This document shows positions 1 to 6,385 of a stretch of 12,521 bases of DNA, in pieces. The translations under genes were made by a program, and so were the position numbers. Source of the DNA: JBGSWC01 sp041752635 (GTDB lineage Bacteria; Planctomycetota; Planctomycetia; Pirellulales; Lacipirellulaceae). The stretch lies in the NCBI GenBank assembly GCA_041752635.1, contig JBGSWC010000326.1, positions 1 to 12,521 on the forward strand. Direction: 5' to 3'. A model generated the notes under the pieces. It made no database searches. It had not been told where the DNA came from and worked only from the letters and a program-made list of their open reading frames with translations. Each line of letters begins with the position of its first letter. Position 1 is the first letter of the stretch.

Positions 1-2
1 AG

Positions 3-80
3 CGCACCGGCCGATTGAAGCTTTGCTGGCGTGACTTCCGCAAAGTGGGTCGTTCTCCCAACGAGGCGCAGTCGGAGTAA
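3..80 (+). CDS. Possible 3' end of an upstream gene (25 codons)
   Basis: The third forward frame is open from the left edge to a TAA at 78-80 and would encode a basic 25-residue tail. The other two forward frames stop within the first 33 bases. A run this short can easily be open by chance. I do not recognise the peptide, so this is only a candidate C-terminus of a gene lying outside the window. Confidence 0.15.
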   Translation, partial: RTGRLKLCWRDFRKVGRSPNEAQSE

Positions 81-151
81 GCCGCAGTGCCTCGCTCACG
101 TTGGAAGTCACAACGACTCGCCGCGATTTGTTGCCTGACAATGCCCTGCGT

Positions 152-185
152 GGGGCAAACGCCACGTCGCACGTGTGGCTGCCCC
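152..185. other. Stem-loop, possibly the end of an upstream transcript
   Basis: GGGGCA (152-157) pairs with TGCCCC (180-185), and GCCAC (161-165) pairs with GTGGC (175-179). The arms are separated by a three-base bulge on the left, and the loop is nine bases. There is no T-run on either side, so it is not a classical intrinsic terminator. It could still end or stabilise a transcript entering from the left. Confidence 0.35.
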
Positions 186-241
186 TCAACTCCACGCCAA
201 GTAGAGCAAGATAAGGTTCTGTTCGAATGAGAAGTTAGTGT

Positions 242-328
242 GGGTGCCATTTGCGCATCGCGAAGCAGGCAAGCAATCCGACGCCACAATCATTGCCACC
301 CTGCTGGCGCGATGTGGCAATGGCACCC
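242..328. repeat. Long imperfect palindrome (about 30 pairs, 87 bases)
   Basis: The outer arms GGGTGCCATT (242-251) and AATGGCACCC (319-328) are perfectly complementary. After a four-by-four internal loop containing one pair and one wobble, CATCGCG (256-262) pairs with CGCGATG (308-314). AGCAGG (264-269) then pairs with CCTGCT (300-305), and GCAAT (273-277) with ATTGC (292-296), leaving a 14-base loop. It has no T-tract and codes for nothing recognisable. The size and near-complete self-pairing suit a dispersed hairpin or MITE-like element, or a structured RNA. A second copy elsewhere in the genome would be needed to decide. Confidence 0.6.
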
Positions 329-396
329 CTGACCTGTTATCGTCGACAAGACAACTAATCGCGACTCCAGGTGATGTCGAGATCGGCCCTGTTCTA

Positions 397-425
397 TTTC
401 TATTCGCGCAAGTTTGCGATACAGT
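397..425 (+). promoter_or_regulatory. Weak promoter candidate with an operator-like dyad
   Basis: TACAGT at 420-425 resembles a -10 box. At a 17-base spacing the upstream hexamer TTTCTA (397-402) is a poor -35. Between them lies the dyad CGCAA-GT-TTGCG (407-418), placed as an operator would be. The first codon of the DUF1559 gene is 38 bases downstream. This is inference from consensus matching only. Confidence 0.25.
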
Positions 426-463
426 AGAGTGGCGTTCCGATAGTTCAAGAAAGGCTCTCGATC

Positions 464-1426
464 ATGGACAAGCCACAACAGAAGGGCTTTACCCTCGTCG
501 AACTCTTGGTTGTCATCGCGATCATCGGCATTCTTGTCGCCCTACTGCTACCTGCCGTGCAGTCGGCGCGCGAGGCCGCCCGTCGCACGGCCTGTGCCAA
601 CAACCTCAAGCAGCTTGGGCTCGGTATTCTCAATCACGAGAGCACGAAAAAAGAGTTTCCTCCAGGTGCCCGTAGCACGTCGACCAATCACTTCAATTGG
701 GAGGGCCACTTCACCAATTGGGGCATCGAAGTCTTGCCTTTTGTCGAGCAGCAAGCGATCTATGATCGTTACAACCAAAAGTTGCACAATACGCACCCCG
801 ACAATCTTCCCGTGCTGCAGACCCGGATGGAGATGATGGAGTGTCCGTCGGCGACTCTTCCGCCGGGCACCTTTGTTGCCACACAGCTCGCCCACGCCGG
901 GCCCATCGCCCCCTCCTCCTATAAGGCCGTATCGGGCATGCGATTTGGTGCCACCAACGGCTATTACGACTTCGCGCCCAGCGTGAACGATGCGGGGCGA
1001 GTTCCTGAGAAGCGTGGCGCATTCTACCGAACCGGGATTGGGAAATTCGATAACGTTCGCATCAAGCATATTACCGACGGTACTTCAAACACGCTCATGA
1101 TTGGTGAGTATTCGACCTACGACGCGACGCGACTCGACGACGCCGACGGGATTCCCTTTTGGGCCAGCTCGCACTCTTTCCACATTCTTGCCGCAGTGCA
1201 ACCGGAATCGTATACACGCCTTGCTGACTTCGATCGCTGTTTGGCCGCCAACGGCAACCAGTTCTGGCAATGCGATCGTGCCTTTGCCAGTTTGCATTTG
1301 TCGGGCACCATGCAATTCGCCAAGTGTGATGGATCTGTCACGGCGGTTTCTCCCGATATCGACGGGCAAGTCTTCATGGCGATGGGAACCATCGCCGGTA
1401 ACGAAGTGATCAACGACGACCTGTAG
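464..1426 (+). CDS. DUF1559 protein with type IV prepilin-like N-terminus
   Basis: This 320-residue protein opens with a textbook prepilin leader. A short charged leader ends at Gly8, then comes Phe9-Thr-Leu-Val-Glu13 and a hydrophobic helix to about residue 30, so a prepilin peptidase would cut after Gly8 and Glu13 is the conserved +5 residue. The AREAARR segment after the helix and the rest of the body match DUF1559 (SBP_bac_10), a family greatly expanded in planctomycetes and of unproven role, usually described as pseudopilin-like secretion or surface proteins. The C-terminal 'H-X9-DG' signature is present but with ten residues between His and Asp-Gly. The ATG is preceded only by a weak AAAGG. 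The lipoprotein gene follows after 8 bases, so the two are probably one operon. The family call is firm; the function is unknown. Confidence 0.92.
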   Translation: MDKPQQKGFTLVELLVVIAIIGILVALLLPAVQSAREAARRTACANNLKQLGLGILNHESTKKEFPPGARSTSTNHFNWEGHFTNWGIEVLPFVEQQAIYDRYNQKLHNTHPDNLPVLQTRMEMMECPSATLPPGTFVATQLAHAGPIAPSSYKAVSGMRFGATNGYYDFAPSVNDAGRVPEKRGAFYRTGIGKFDNVRIKHITDGTSNTLMIGEYSTYDATRLDDADGIPFWASSHSFHILAAVQPESYTRLADFDRCLAANGNQFWQCDRAFASLHLSGTMQFAKCDGSVTAVSPDIDGQVFMAMGTIAGNEVINDDL

Positions 1427-1434
1427 GCGGTGTC

Positions 1435-1887
1435 ATGAAACCGGTAATTGATTTTCGCCGAAATGCGATCGCATTGCTGTTGTTTGCACATTGCGCGACC
1501 TACATCGGATGCGGGGAGGGGAGTGATTTTGCGATGGCTCCGGTGTCGGGCAAGGTGACCCTCGATGGCAAGCCACTGGCCGAGGCTCACGTTGGGTTCG
1601 AGCCAATCGCCCAACAGGGGACTTCGGTTGCCGGCCCTGGCTCGTATGCCACGACCGATAAAGAGGGCCACTTTGAACTGAAATCACTCGATAATCACAA
1701 CGGGGCGGTCGTCGGTTCGCATCACGTAACTATTCGAACCCTTCAAGCCGAGCGTGGCCCAAACGGCGAAGTCAAAGTGATCCAACAAGAAATCTTGCCC
1801 AATCGCTATCACGCCGAAACGGAACTGACTTTCACAGTTCCCCAGAGTGGAACCGAAGCAGCGGATTTTGATCTCGAATCGAACTGA
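1435..1887 (+). CDS. Small lipoprotein with carboxypeptidase-regulatory-like fold
   Basis: This 150-residue protein has an N-terminal hydrophobic stretch ending in Tyr-Ile-Gly-Cys (Cys26), a plausible though imperfect lipobox. The body starts with the 'VSGKVTLDGKPL' pattern, then 'TTDKEGHFEL' and 'GAVVGSHHVTI'. Together these are the strands of a transthyretin-like or carboxypeptidase-regulatory-like beta sandwich. Such proteins very commonly follow DUF1559 genes in planctomycetes. It begins 8 bases after the DUF1559 stop, and the purine-rich AGGCGG overlapping that stop can serve as its ribosome site, which suggests coupled translation. It is probably anchored to a membrane and faces the periplasm. 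No enzymatic residues are apparent and its role is unknown. Confidence 0.85.
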   Translation: MKPVIDFRRNAIALLLFAHCATYIGCGEGSDFAMAPVSGKVTLDGKPLAEAHVGFEPIAQQGTSVAGPGSYATTDKEGHFELKSLDNHNGAVVGSHHVTIRTLQAERGPNGEVKVIQQEILPNRYHAETELTFTVPQSGTEAADFDLESN

Positions 1888-1996
1888 GGCTGCAACAACT
1901 TCCGCAGCATTGTCAGCCGCAAAATGAGCCCCACGAAGAAGGCGACCGCACGGCGTTCTAGCTGCACAATCTCTAACCGAGTGGGGACCGCCGAGC

Positions 1997-2056
1997 GTGT
2001 GCCACTGGCTCCGCCCAAGCGTGCTTGAACCTCGCACTGGCAAAGCTCATGGCACT
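1997..2056. repeat. Degenerate inverted repeat (GTGTGCCACTGGCT type)
   Basis: The left arm (1997-2015) and right arm (2034-2056) share three complementary blocks. GTGCCA (1999-2004) pairs with TGGCAC (2050-2055), GCT (2008-2010) with AGC (2044-2046), and GCC (2013-2015) with GGC (2039-2041). The right half also carries the direct sense motif GCACTGGCAAAGC. From memory, palindromes built on 'GTGCCACTGGC' are frequent between planctomycete genes, and this looks like a mutated copy. That recollection is not verified here. Confidence 0.35.
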
Positions 2057-2154
2057 CAGAAGAGTCTCGTTGAGTTGGCCGATGTAACGGTTGCGACTTG
2101 GGCTTGGACAATTCCTCTCACGCTGGTATCCCCGCAGACCCCCCGACCAAAAAC

Positions 2155-2183
2155 TTGACGGCCCCGACGCCGAAGTTTACGCT
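2155..2183 (+). promoter_or_regulatory. Promoter-like TTGACG-17-TACGCT upstream of protease gene
   Basis: TTGACG (2155-2160) is five of six to a sigma-70 -35 box. After exactly 17 bases comes TACGCT (2178-2183), a weak -10. The same -10 hexamer, spacing and TTGAC start occur upstream of the PEP-CTERM gene at 9898-9926. If used, it would give a 5' leader of about 200 bases before the chosen GTG start. Confidence 0.25.
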
Positions 2184-2378
2184 TTTAGCTGGCGCTTCGT
2201 GGGTCAGGGTCTGCGCAAAGCTGGAATTTTCTTGCGCGGAATCAACGGCCCACGCAGAATTAGTGGAACAGGCCATCACGATACTCCGCGCTTTCGCAGT
2301 GGTAGTCGCGTGCATTGGCATCGGAACTAGCCCATCACGGAGTTTGTCCGCTCGCGCGCGAGATTCGAGTGGAAGTAC

Positions 2379-2383
2379 AGGAG
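2379..2383 (+). promoter_or_regulatory. Shine-Dalgarno site that sets the protease start
   Basis: AGGAG lies 9 bases before the GTG at 2393. The longer alternative, a TTG at 2315, has no such site. The residues between the two starts look unlike a secretion signal, so the GTG is preferred. Confidence 0.6.
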
Positions 2384-2392
2384 TTTCAGCCG

Positions 2393-5300
2393 GTGGCATC
2401 CAGTCGCAAACGTAAGTCGTTATTCCCATTAGCTTCCTCACGACCCCGGCGGAACAGTTCGCGGCAGCGTGGTTTATCGGGTAAGGGTCGCGCTCGAATC
2501 CTCAGAATTGAATCGCTAGAAACGCGACTCGTGCTCTGTTCTCCGGCGGGTGACTACGACGGTAGTGGCACTGTCGGGCCCGAGGACTACTTGGTCTGGA
2601 GGAACAATTTCGGGTCGACCACGGAATTGGCCGCCGACGGTAATGGCAATTTAGTAATCGACGCGGCCGACTTCACCATCTGGCGCGATAACCTCGGCGC
2701 GGTGAGTACCTGTGCTCCCGGCGAATTCGACATCACCAGCCCCACCGGCGCGCTGGCCGACAAAACACCAACGATCACTTGGGAAGCCGCGCACTTTGCT
2801 GACTCTTACGAATTGCACATCTCCAATGGAACGAACGTAGTTCAGTCCCATACAGGACTCGCAACAACCTTTTTGACGCTGACCACACCACTGGCTGCCG
2901 GTAATTATTTCACGTATGTCGTCGCCAAAAATGACAACGGCATGGAGATGGCTTCCAATAGCGGTTTGCCCTTCACCGTTGCTGACGCAACGATTTCGAC
3001 GGTTTACTTCGCGCAGTCCCACGTTCAGAAACCGAGCGATCCGCTGTTCGGTCTGGTGAGCAACCGCGATGCGTTGATTAAAGCCCACGTAGTGGCTCCT
3101 GGTTCGCCCGCCGCACCCGAAGTCACGGCTACGCTGACACTACACAACCAAACGCTCGTTTTGCCGCTGACGGGCCCAGATGTGCTGCCCGCTTCGATAC
3201 CCGATGGGCCCGGGGTCGTTCAGCATTCGTTTACAAACACGTTTACGGCGATCATTCCGTCAACTTGGATGCATCCCGATCTCGATATTACGGTGACTGC
3301 CGACATGGCAAACGTCGCCTACAACAATCTCGAGATCGGTGCGCCGACGGTGGTCGACATGACGATGTTCGACGTGCAATATTTTGCCGACACAAATGGC
3401 GACTACCCGGCCGGCACATTGGAAGAAATCGAAGCCAAGTGGCCCGTCGCCGATCTAATTGTGACTCGCGTGCCCCATGTCGTCTTTCCGGAACTAGTGA
3501 TTCCTCCTCGTCCCGATGTCGGAACCCCTGCCGTGCGGGTCAGCTCGCCAGCGGAATACCTAGCCCAGACCGGACTTCCCTTTGACGGCGAACAAGCAGC
3601 AGCGCTGGCTTGGAATGGCGCCTTGAAACGAGCCGCCGGACGTTCGGGACGCGTCTTTCTGTCGTATGTCAACATCTACGGCGCGAATGCGGGTGGACAA
3701 GCGGGCGGCTTCGCCGGCGTCGGCAACGGCACCTCGGCGGGCATCCTGCACCACGAACTTGGCCACGCACTTTCGCTCCCGCATTGGGGTGGCAATGCGT
3801 CGTATCCCTACAATGGGCCGATGTTCGGCATCAACCAACCGTCGCCCACGAACCCAACCCACGCCGGCCCCACTTGGGCGTTTGACCTGCCGACGATGAC
3901 ATTCATTCCACCCACCACGCAACCGGGAAATGTCGGTAACCACCCGGTCGGCACCTTCAAGGTCGACCCAATGCAAGGGGGTGGCACCGGATATCAAGAA
4001 TCCGGGTTCCTGCTCAATCACTTTTCTGATTACTCGATGAACCAGATGCGGAATTATCTGGAAGGGCACGTCCTGGAATGGAACGAATCGCTCGGACGCT
4101 ATGCGTCATGGAATCAGAGCGCTCGGGACTACACTAACGCGGTGACGAACAATGGCATTCGGTATCCCGTCGAGCGGGATGTCGAAGTTATCAGCATCTT
4201 GGCCTCGATTTCGGGATCGAACCAAGACGTCAACATGGTCTACCCACCGATTGGACCTTACCAAGGGGGGCTGATTGACCTCTTCGACCCACGCAGCGCG
4301 AGTGACCGGGCGGAAGCGAGGTCCGACTACGGCTCGTCTGCCGATTTTGATGTGAGTCTGCGAATCATCCAGGGGGGTGTCGAGAAGATCTATATGTTGC
4401 CCGCTTCGTGGCAAACCGGCGTCAGCCCACTCTCCTCCAGCAGCCTCATAACCGAAGCCCTGAACCTGCCGGCCGCCGATGGCGAGGTAACCAGGGTCGA
4501 CATGCTGCTGACTCCCAACGCCCATATCAATGGCCTGCCTGCCAATCCACAGGTGCTGAACACTTGGGCTCCGGTGCAGCCCGATCCCGCCAGCTTTGCG
4601 GTACCACCGACCGCTGGTGGCTCCACCGCCATCACCATGCGTGCAACGACCGGTGTCAGCACGGGCGATCCGGTCGAATACCTGTTTACCGAGCTCACGG
4701 GCAACCCTGGCGCAACTTCGAGTGGTTGGCAAAGCAGCCCCAATTATACCGACATCAACCTGCAACCCTCGACCCAGTACGCCTATACCGTGACCACGCG
4801 GGCCGGGTCGTACACCGGCCAAGCTTCCGCACCGATCTTCGTAACCACTAATGCCGCAGGATCTGTGGGGAACATTACTTATGACGGTTTCGCGTCGTGG
4901 GATCGAGATTCCGATCCTGGCACGTTCAACGCCAGTGGTTCCGACAAGCTGGTGGTGATAGTTTCGGGCGAGCACAACTTTCCTGGCAACTACAGCGGCG
5001 ATGTCGTCAACGTTACCTACAATGGTCAGGCGTTGTCGAAGGTCGTTGACGTCTCGCCGAACGAATTCGGGCATGGACAAACAGCAGCAGACATTTGGTT
5101 CCTGGATAACCCAGGCAACTACGCTGGGTCGGGAACGATCGACGTTACTTTCAACGGCAACAACTGGGTCGTCACGGCGATTGGGCTGTCGGGCACTGCT
5201 GCCGGTTTCGGTGCCACAGCAAATGTGACTGGCACTTCTTCGGTGAATCTGACGACAGTGGGCGAGAATTCGGTGGTGATTGCTTCCGTCGGCATGGGTG

Positions 5301-5812
5301 GCATGGGGAATACTGCGACACCGCTTCCGGGGATCACGGGCAACGCACCTTTGACGACTGTCGATGCGTTAGAAATCGGCAGCAACTGGGCCGGCCATGC
5401 AGTTGGCCGCGCCACGATCGCCTCGCCCAGCAGCAGCACTTTTTCGTTCAACACGACGAGAACCGACGTGGTGACCATCGCAGCCGAATTCCTTGCCGCG
5501 CCTGTTGGCTCCGCATCGCTCACCCTCCCGACCAACCTTGGCGCGACCGATGCCGCGCTCTCGCAATTCGCCAGCGAGCCCCGGCGAACTTCGTTTCGTC
5601 CGGCGCAATCAAGAGTGACCGGCGGCGCGACGGCCGAGCGGTTGAGCGAAGCAAGCCTGTTACTCCTAGCCCACAGCCGTGCGCCGTCGAGCACCGATGT
5701 CGAGTTCGCCGAATTCGAGTTGTTTGACTCGTCCTATGAAGACGACTTAGGGAGCGACGACACCAGCACCGACATCGGAATCTACGAACTCGCGTTCGAC
5801 TCAGCGGACTGA
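2393..5812 (+). CDS. Large secreted dockerin / M66-like zinc metalloprotease
   Basis: This protein has 1139 residues from a GTG start (1165 if the TTG at 2315 is used). Residues 1-50 are Arg/Lys/Ser-rich and end in a 'RIESLETRLVL' segment like the planctomycete extracellular (LEPR-type) N-terminal motif, taken to direct export. Residues 53-103 form a type I dockerin with two calcium loops (Asp54/Asp56/Asp65 and Asp82/Asp93). Residues 112-197 look fibronectin-III-like. From about 201 to 727 the sequence resembles peptidase M66 (StcE/TagA mucin-degrading type), starting with 'YFAQSHVQ' and 'NRDALIKAHV'. The zinc motif is HELGH at 454-458 with a third His at 464, so HExxHxxxxxH. The usual Gly of the metzincin motif is Ser461. 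'DPMQGGG' near Met527 may be the Met-turn. A second FnIII-like domain (about 729-823), a beta-rich domain (826-1037) and an acidic tail follow. It is probably an extracellular endoprotease acting on glycoproteins; the substrate is inferred from the family only. Confidence 0.82.
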   Translation: MASSRKRKSLFPLASSRPRRNSSRQRGLSGKGRARILRIESLETRLVLCSPAGDYDGSGTVGPEDYLVWRNNFGSTTELAADGNGNLVIDAADFTIWRDNLGAVSTCAPGEFDITSPTGALADKTPTITWEAAHFADSYELHISNGTNVVQSHTGLATTFLTLTTPLAAGNYFTYVVAKNDNGMEMASNSGLPFTVADATISTVYFAQSHVQKPSDPLFGLVSNRDALIKAHVVAPGSPAAPEVTATLTLHNQTLVLPLTGPDVLPASIPDGPGVVQHSFTNTFTAIIPSTWMHPDLDITVTADMANVAYNNLEIGAPTVVDMTMFDVQYFADTNGDYPAGTLEEIEAKWPVADLIVTRVPHVVFPELVIPPRPDVGTPAVRVSSPAEYLAQTGLPFDGEQAAALAWNGALKRAAGRSGRVFLSYVNIYGANAGGQAGGFAGVGNGTSAGILHHELGHALSLPHWGGNASYPYNGPMFGINQPSPTNPTHAGPTWAFDLPTMTFIPPTTQPGNVGNHPVGTFKVDPMQGGGTGYQESGFLLNHFSDYSMNQMRNYLEGHVLEWNESLGRYASWNQSARDYTNAVTNNGIRYPVERDVEVISILASISGSNQDVNMVYPPIGPYQGGLIDLFDPRSASDRAEARSDYGSSADFDVSLRIIQGGVEKIYMLPASWQTGVSPLSSSSLITEALNLPAADGEVTRVDMLLTPNAHINGLPANPQVLNTWAPVQPDPASFAVPPTAGGSTAITMRATTGVSTGDPVEYLFTELTGNPGATSSGWQSSPNYTDINLQPSTQYAYTVTTRAGSYTGQASAPIFVTTNAAGSVGNITYDGFASWDRDSDPGTFNASGSDKLVVIVSGEHNFPGNYSGDVVNVTYNGQALSKVVDVSPNEFGHGQTAADIWFLDNPGNYAGSGTIDVTFNGNNWVVTAIGLSGTAAGFGATANVTGTSSVNLTTVGENSVVIASVGMGGMGNTATPLPGITGNAPLTTVDALEIGSNWAGHAVGRATIASPSSSTFSFNTTRTDVVTIAAEFLAAPVGSASLTLPTNLGATDAALSQFASEPRRTSFRPAQSRVTGGATAERLSEASLLLLAHSRAPSSTDVEFAEFELFDSSYEDDLGSDDTSTDIGIYELAFDSAD

Positions 5813-5823
5813 AGCGACTCGTA

Positions 5824-5846
5824 GTGCCGGAACGAAGTTCTGACAT
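5824..5846. other. Hairpin just after the protease stop codon
   Basis: GGAAC (5829-5833) folds back on GTTCT (5837-5841) around a GAA loop, and the stem extends to 5824/5846 with one mismatch and wobble pairs. It starts 12 bases after the stop codon at 5812. No T-run follows, so termination is uncertain. The arms look like a decayed 'TAGTGCCGGAACGAAGTTC' palindrome, a type I recall from planctomycete intergenic DNA. A small CCGC-TTAA-GCGG dyad lies at 5871-5883. Both sit between convergent genes. Confidence 0.35.
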
Positions 5847-5959
5847 ACCGAAATCGGCATGGGAATCGAACCGCCTTAAGCGGGACGACGCGACCACAAG
5901 ACAGCAACCCGCGAACGTGCCGACGTGAAACCGACTGACGTCCAGTTCGGCCGTCGTGC

Positions 5960-6385
5960 TCACTTCTCCAATGCGAGATCAATCACGTTGCTACCTGGTT
6001 TCACCTCGAAGCGGAGTCCGCTGGTCTGTGGCGAAAGATACTTTTGTGGAAAAGCGGGTCTCGCTTGGTCTTCGGGGGCCTTGTTGGCGGCATAGTCGTC
6101 GAGCGTATAGTTTCCCAGATCAGTCGGCGGACCCGAAAGATAAACCTGGTGTGGCCCGACGATGGCCCCATCGCCTGCACTGTGTGTAGAGAGTTGATAG
6201 GTTCCCTCTTCACTGATCATTCCACTGGCAGAGGGGCCCGACTCGGGCACAAAATAAACGACCCCCTCGGTCACAATTTCACCCTCGAAAGTGACCCGTC
6301 CTTGTACGGGCGCCCGACCCCGATCGCCGCAACCGACGCACAGCGCTAGCCCCAATACCAGCATCCCGCCCTTGATTACTGCCAT
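5960..6385 (-). CDS. Small lipoprotein, second DUF1559-associated copy
   Basis: This 141-residue protein has a clear lipoprotein signal: a hydrophobic stretch from residue 7 to 18 ends in Cys-Val-Gly-Cys19, with Asp at +2. The 'VQGRVTFEGE' and 'EEGTYQLST...GAIVGPHQVYL' strands match the same carboxypeptidase-regulatory-like fold as the gene at 1435-1887. The pattern 'QKYLSPQTSGLRFEVKPGSN' near the end is the usual closing strand pair of this family. Its ATG lies inside the last codons of the DUF1559 gene (10-base overlap), so it is very likely translated by coupling. Asp at +2 would mean inner-membrane retention under the E. coli rule, which may not apply in planctomycetes. Function unknown. 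Confidence 0.87.
   Translation of the reverse strand: MAVIKGGMLVLGLALCVGCGDRGRAPVQGRVTFEGEIVTEGVVYFVPESGPSASGMISEEGTYQLSTHSAGDGAIVGPHQVYLSGPPTDLGNYTLDDYAANKAPEDQARPAFPQKYLSPQTSGLRFEVKPGSNVIDLALEK

Larger units (their letters stand above)
81..463. other. Intergenic region with two hairpins and a possible promoter
   Basis: No convincing gene was found in these 383 bases. An open frame on the plus strand (238-675) runs through the long hairpin and into the DUF1559 gene in another frame, and its translation resembles no protein I know. The stretch holds a hairpin at 152-185, a long imperfect palindrome at 242-328 and a promoter-like site at 397-425. All are described separately. Confidence 0.6.
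1888..2392. other. Intergenic region upstream of the secreted protease gene
   Basis: These 505 bases hold no gene I can support. Several overlapping open frames exist on both strands (for example 1684-2043 minus and 2098-2415 plus), but none gives a recognisable protein and their boundaries ignore the flanking genes. The region contains a decayed palindrome (1997-2056) and a promoter-like site (2155-2183). It could hold remnants of a dead gene, but I found no identifiable motif. Confidence 0.5.

Noticed and set aside
2315..2392. TTG start at 2315 adding 26 residues to the protease
   Set aside because: The GTG at 2393 has an AGGAG at the right distance and gives an N-terminus starting with the expected basic export segment. 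The TTG has neither, though it cannot be excluded.
4106..5080. 324-codon minus-strand open frame inside the protease gene
   Set aside because: It lies entirely within the secreted protease gene, whose domains are recognisable. The antisense product shows no domain or signal.
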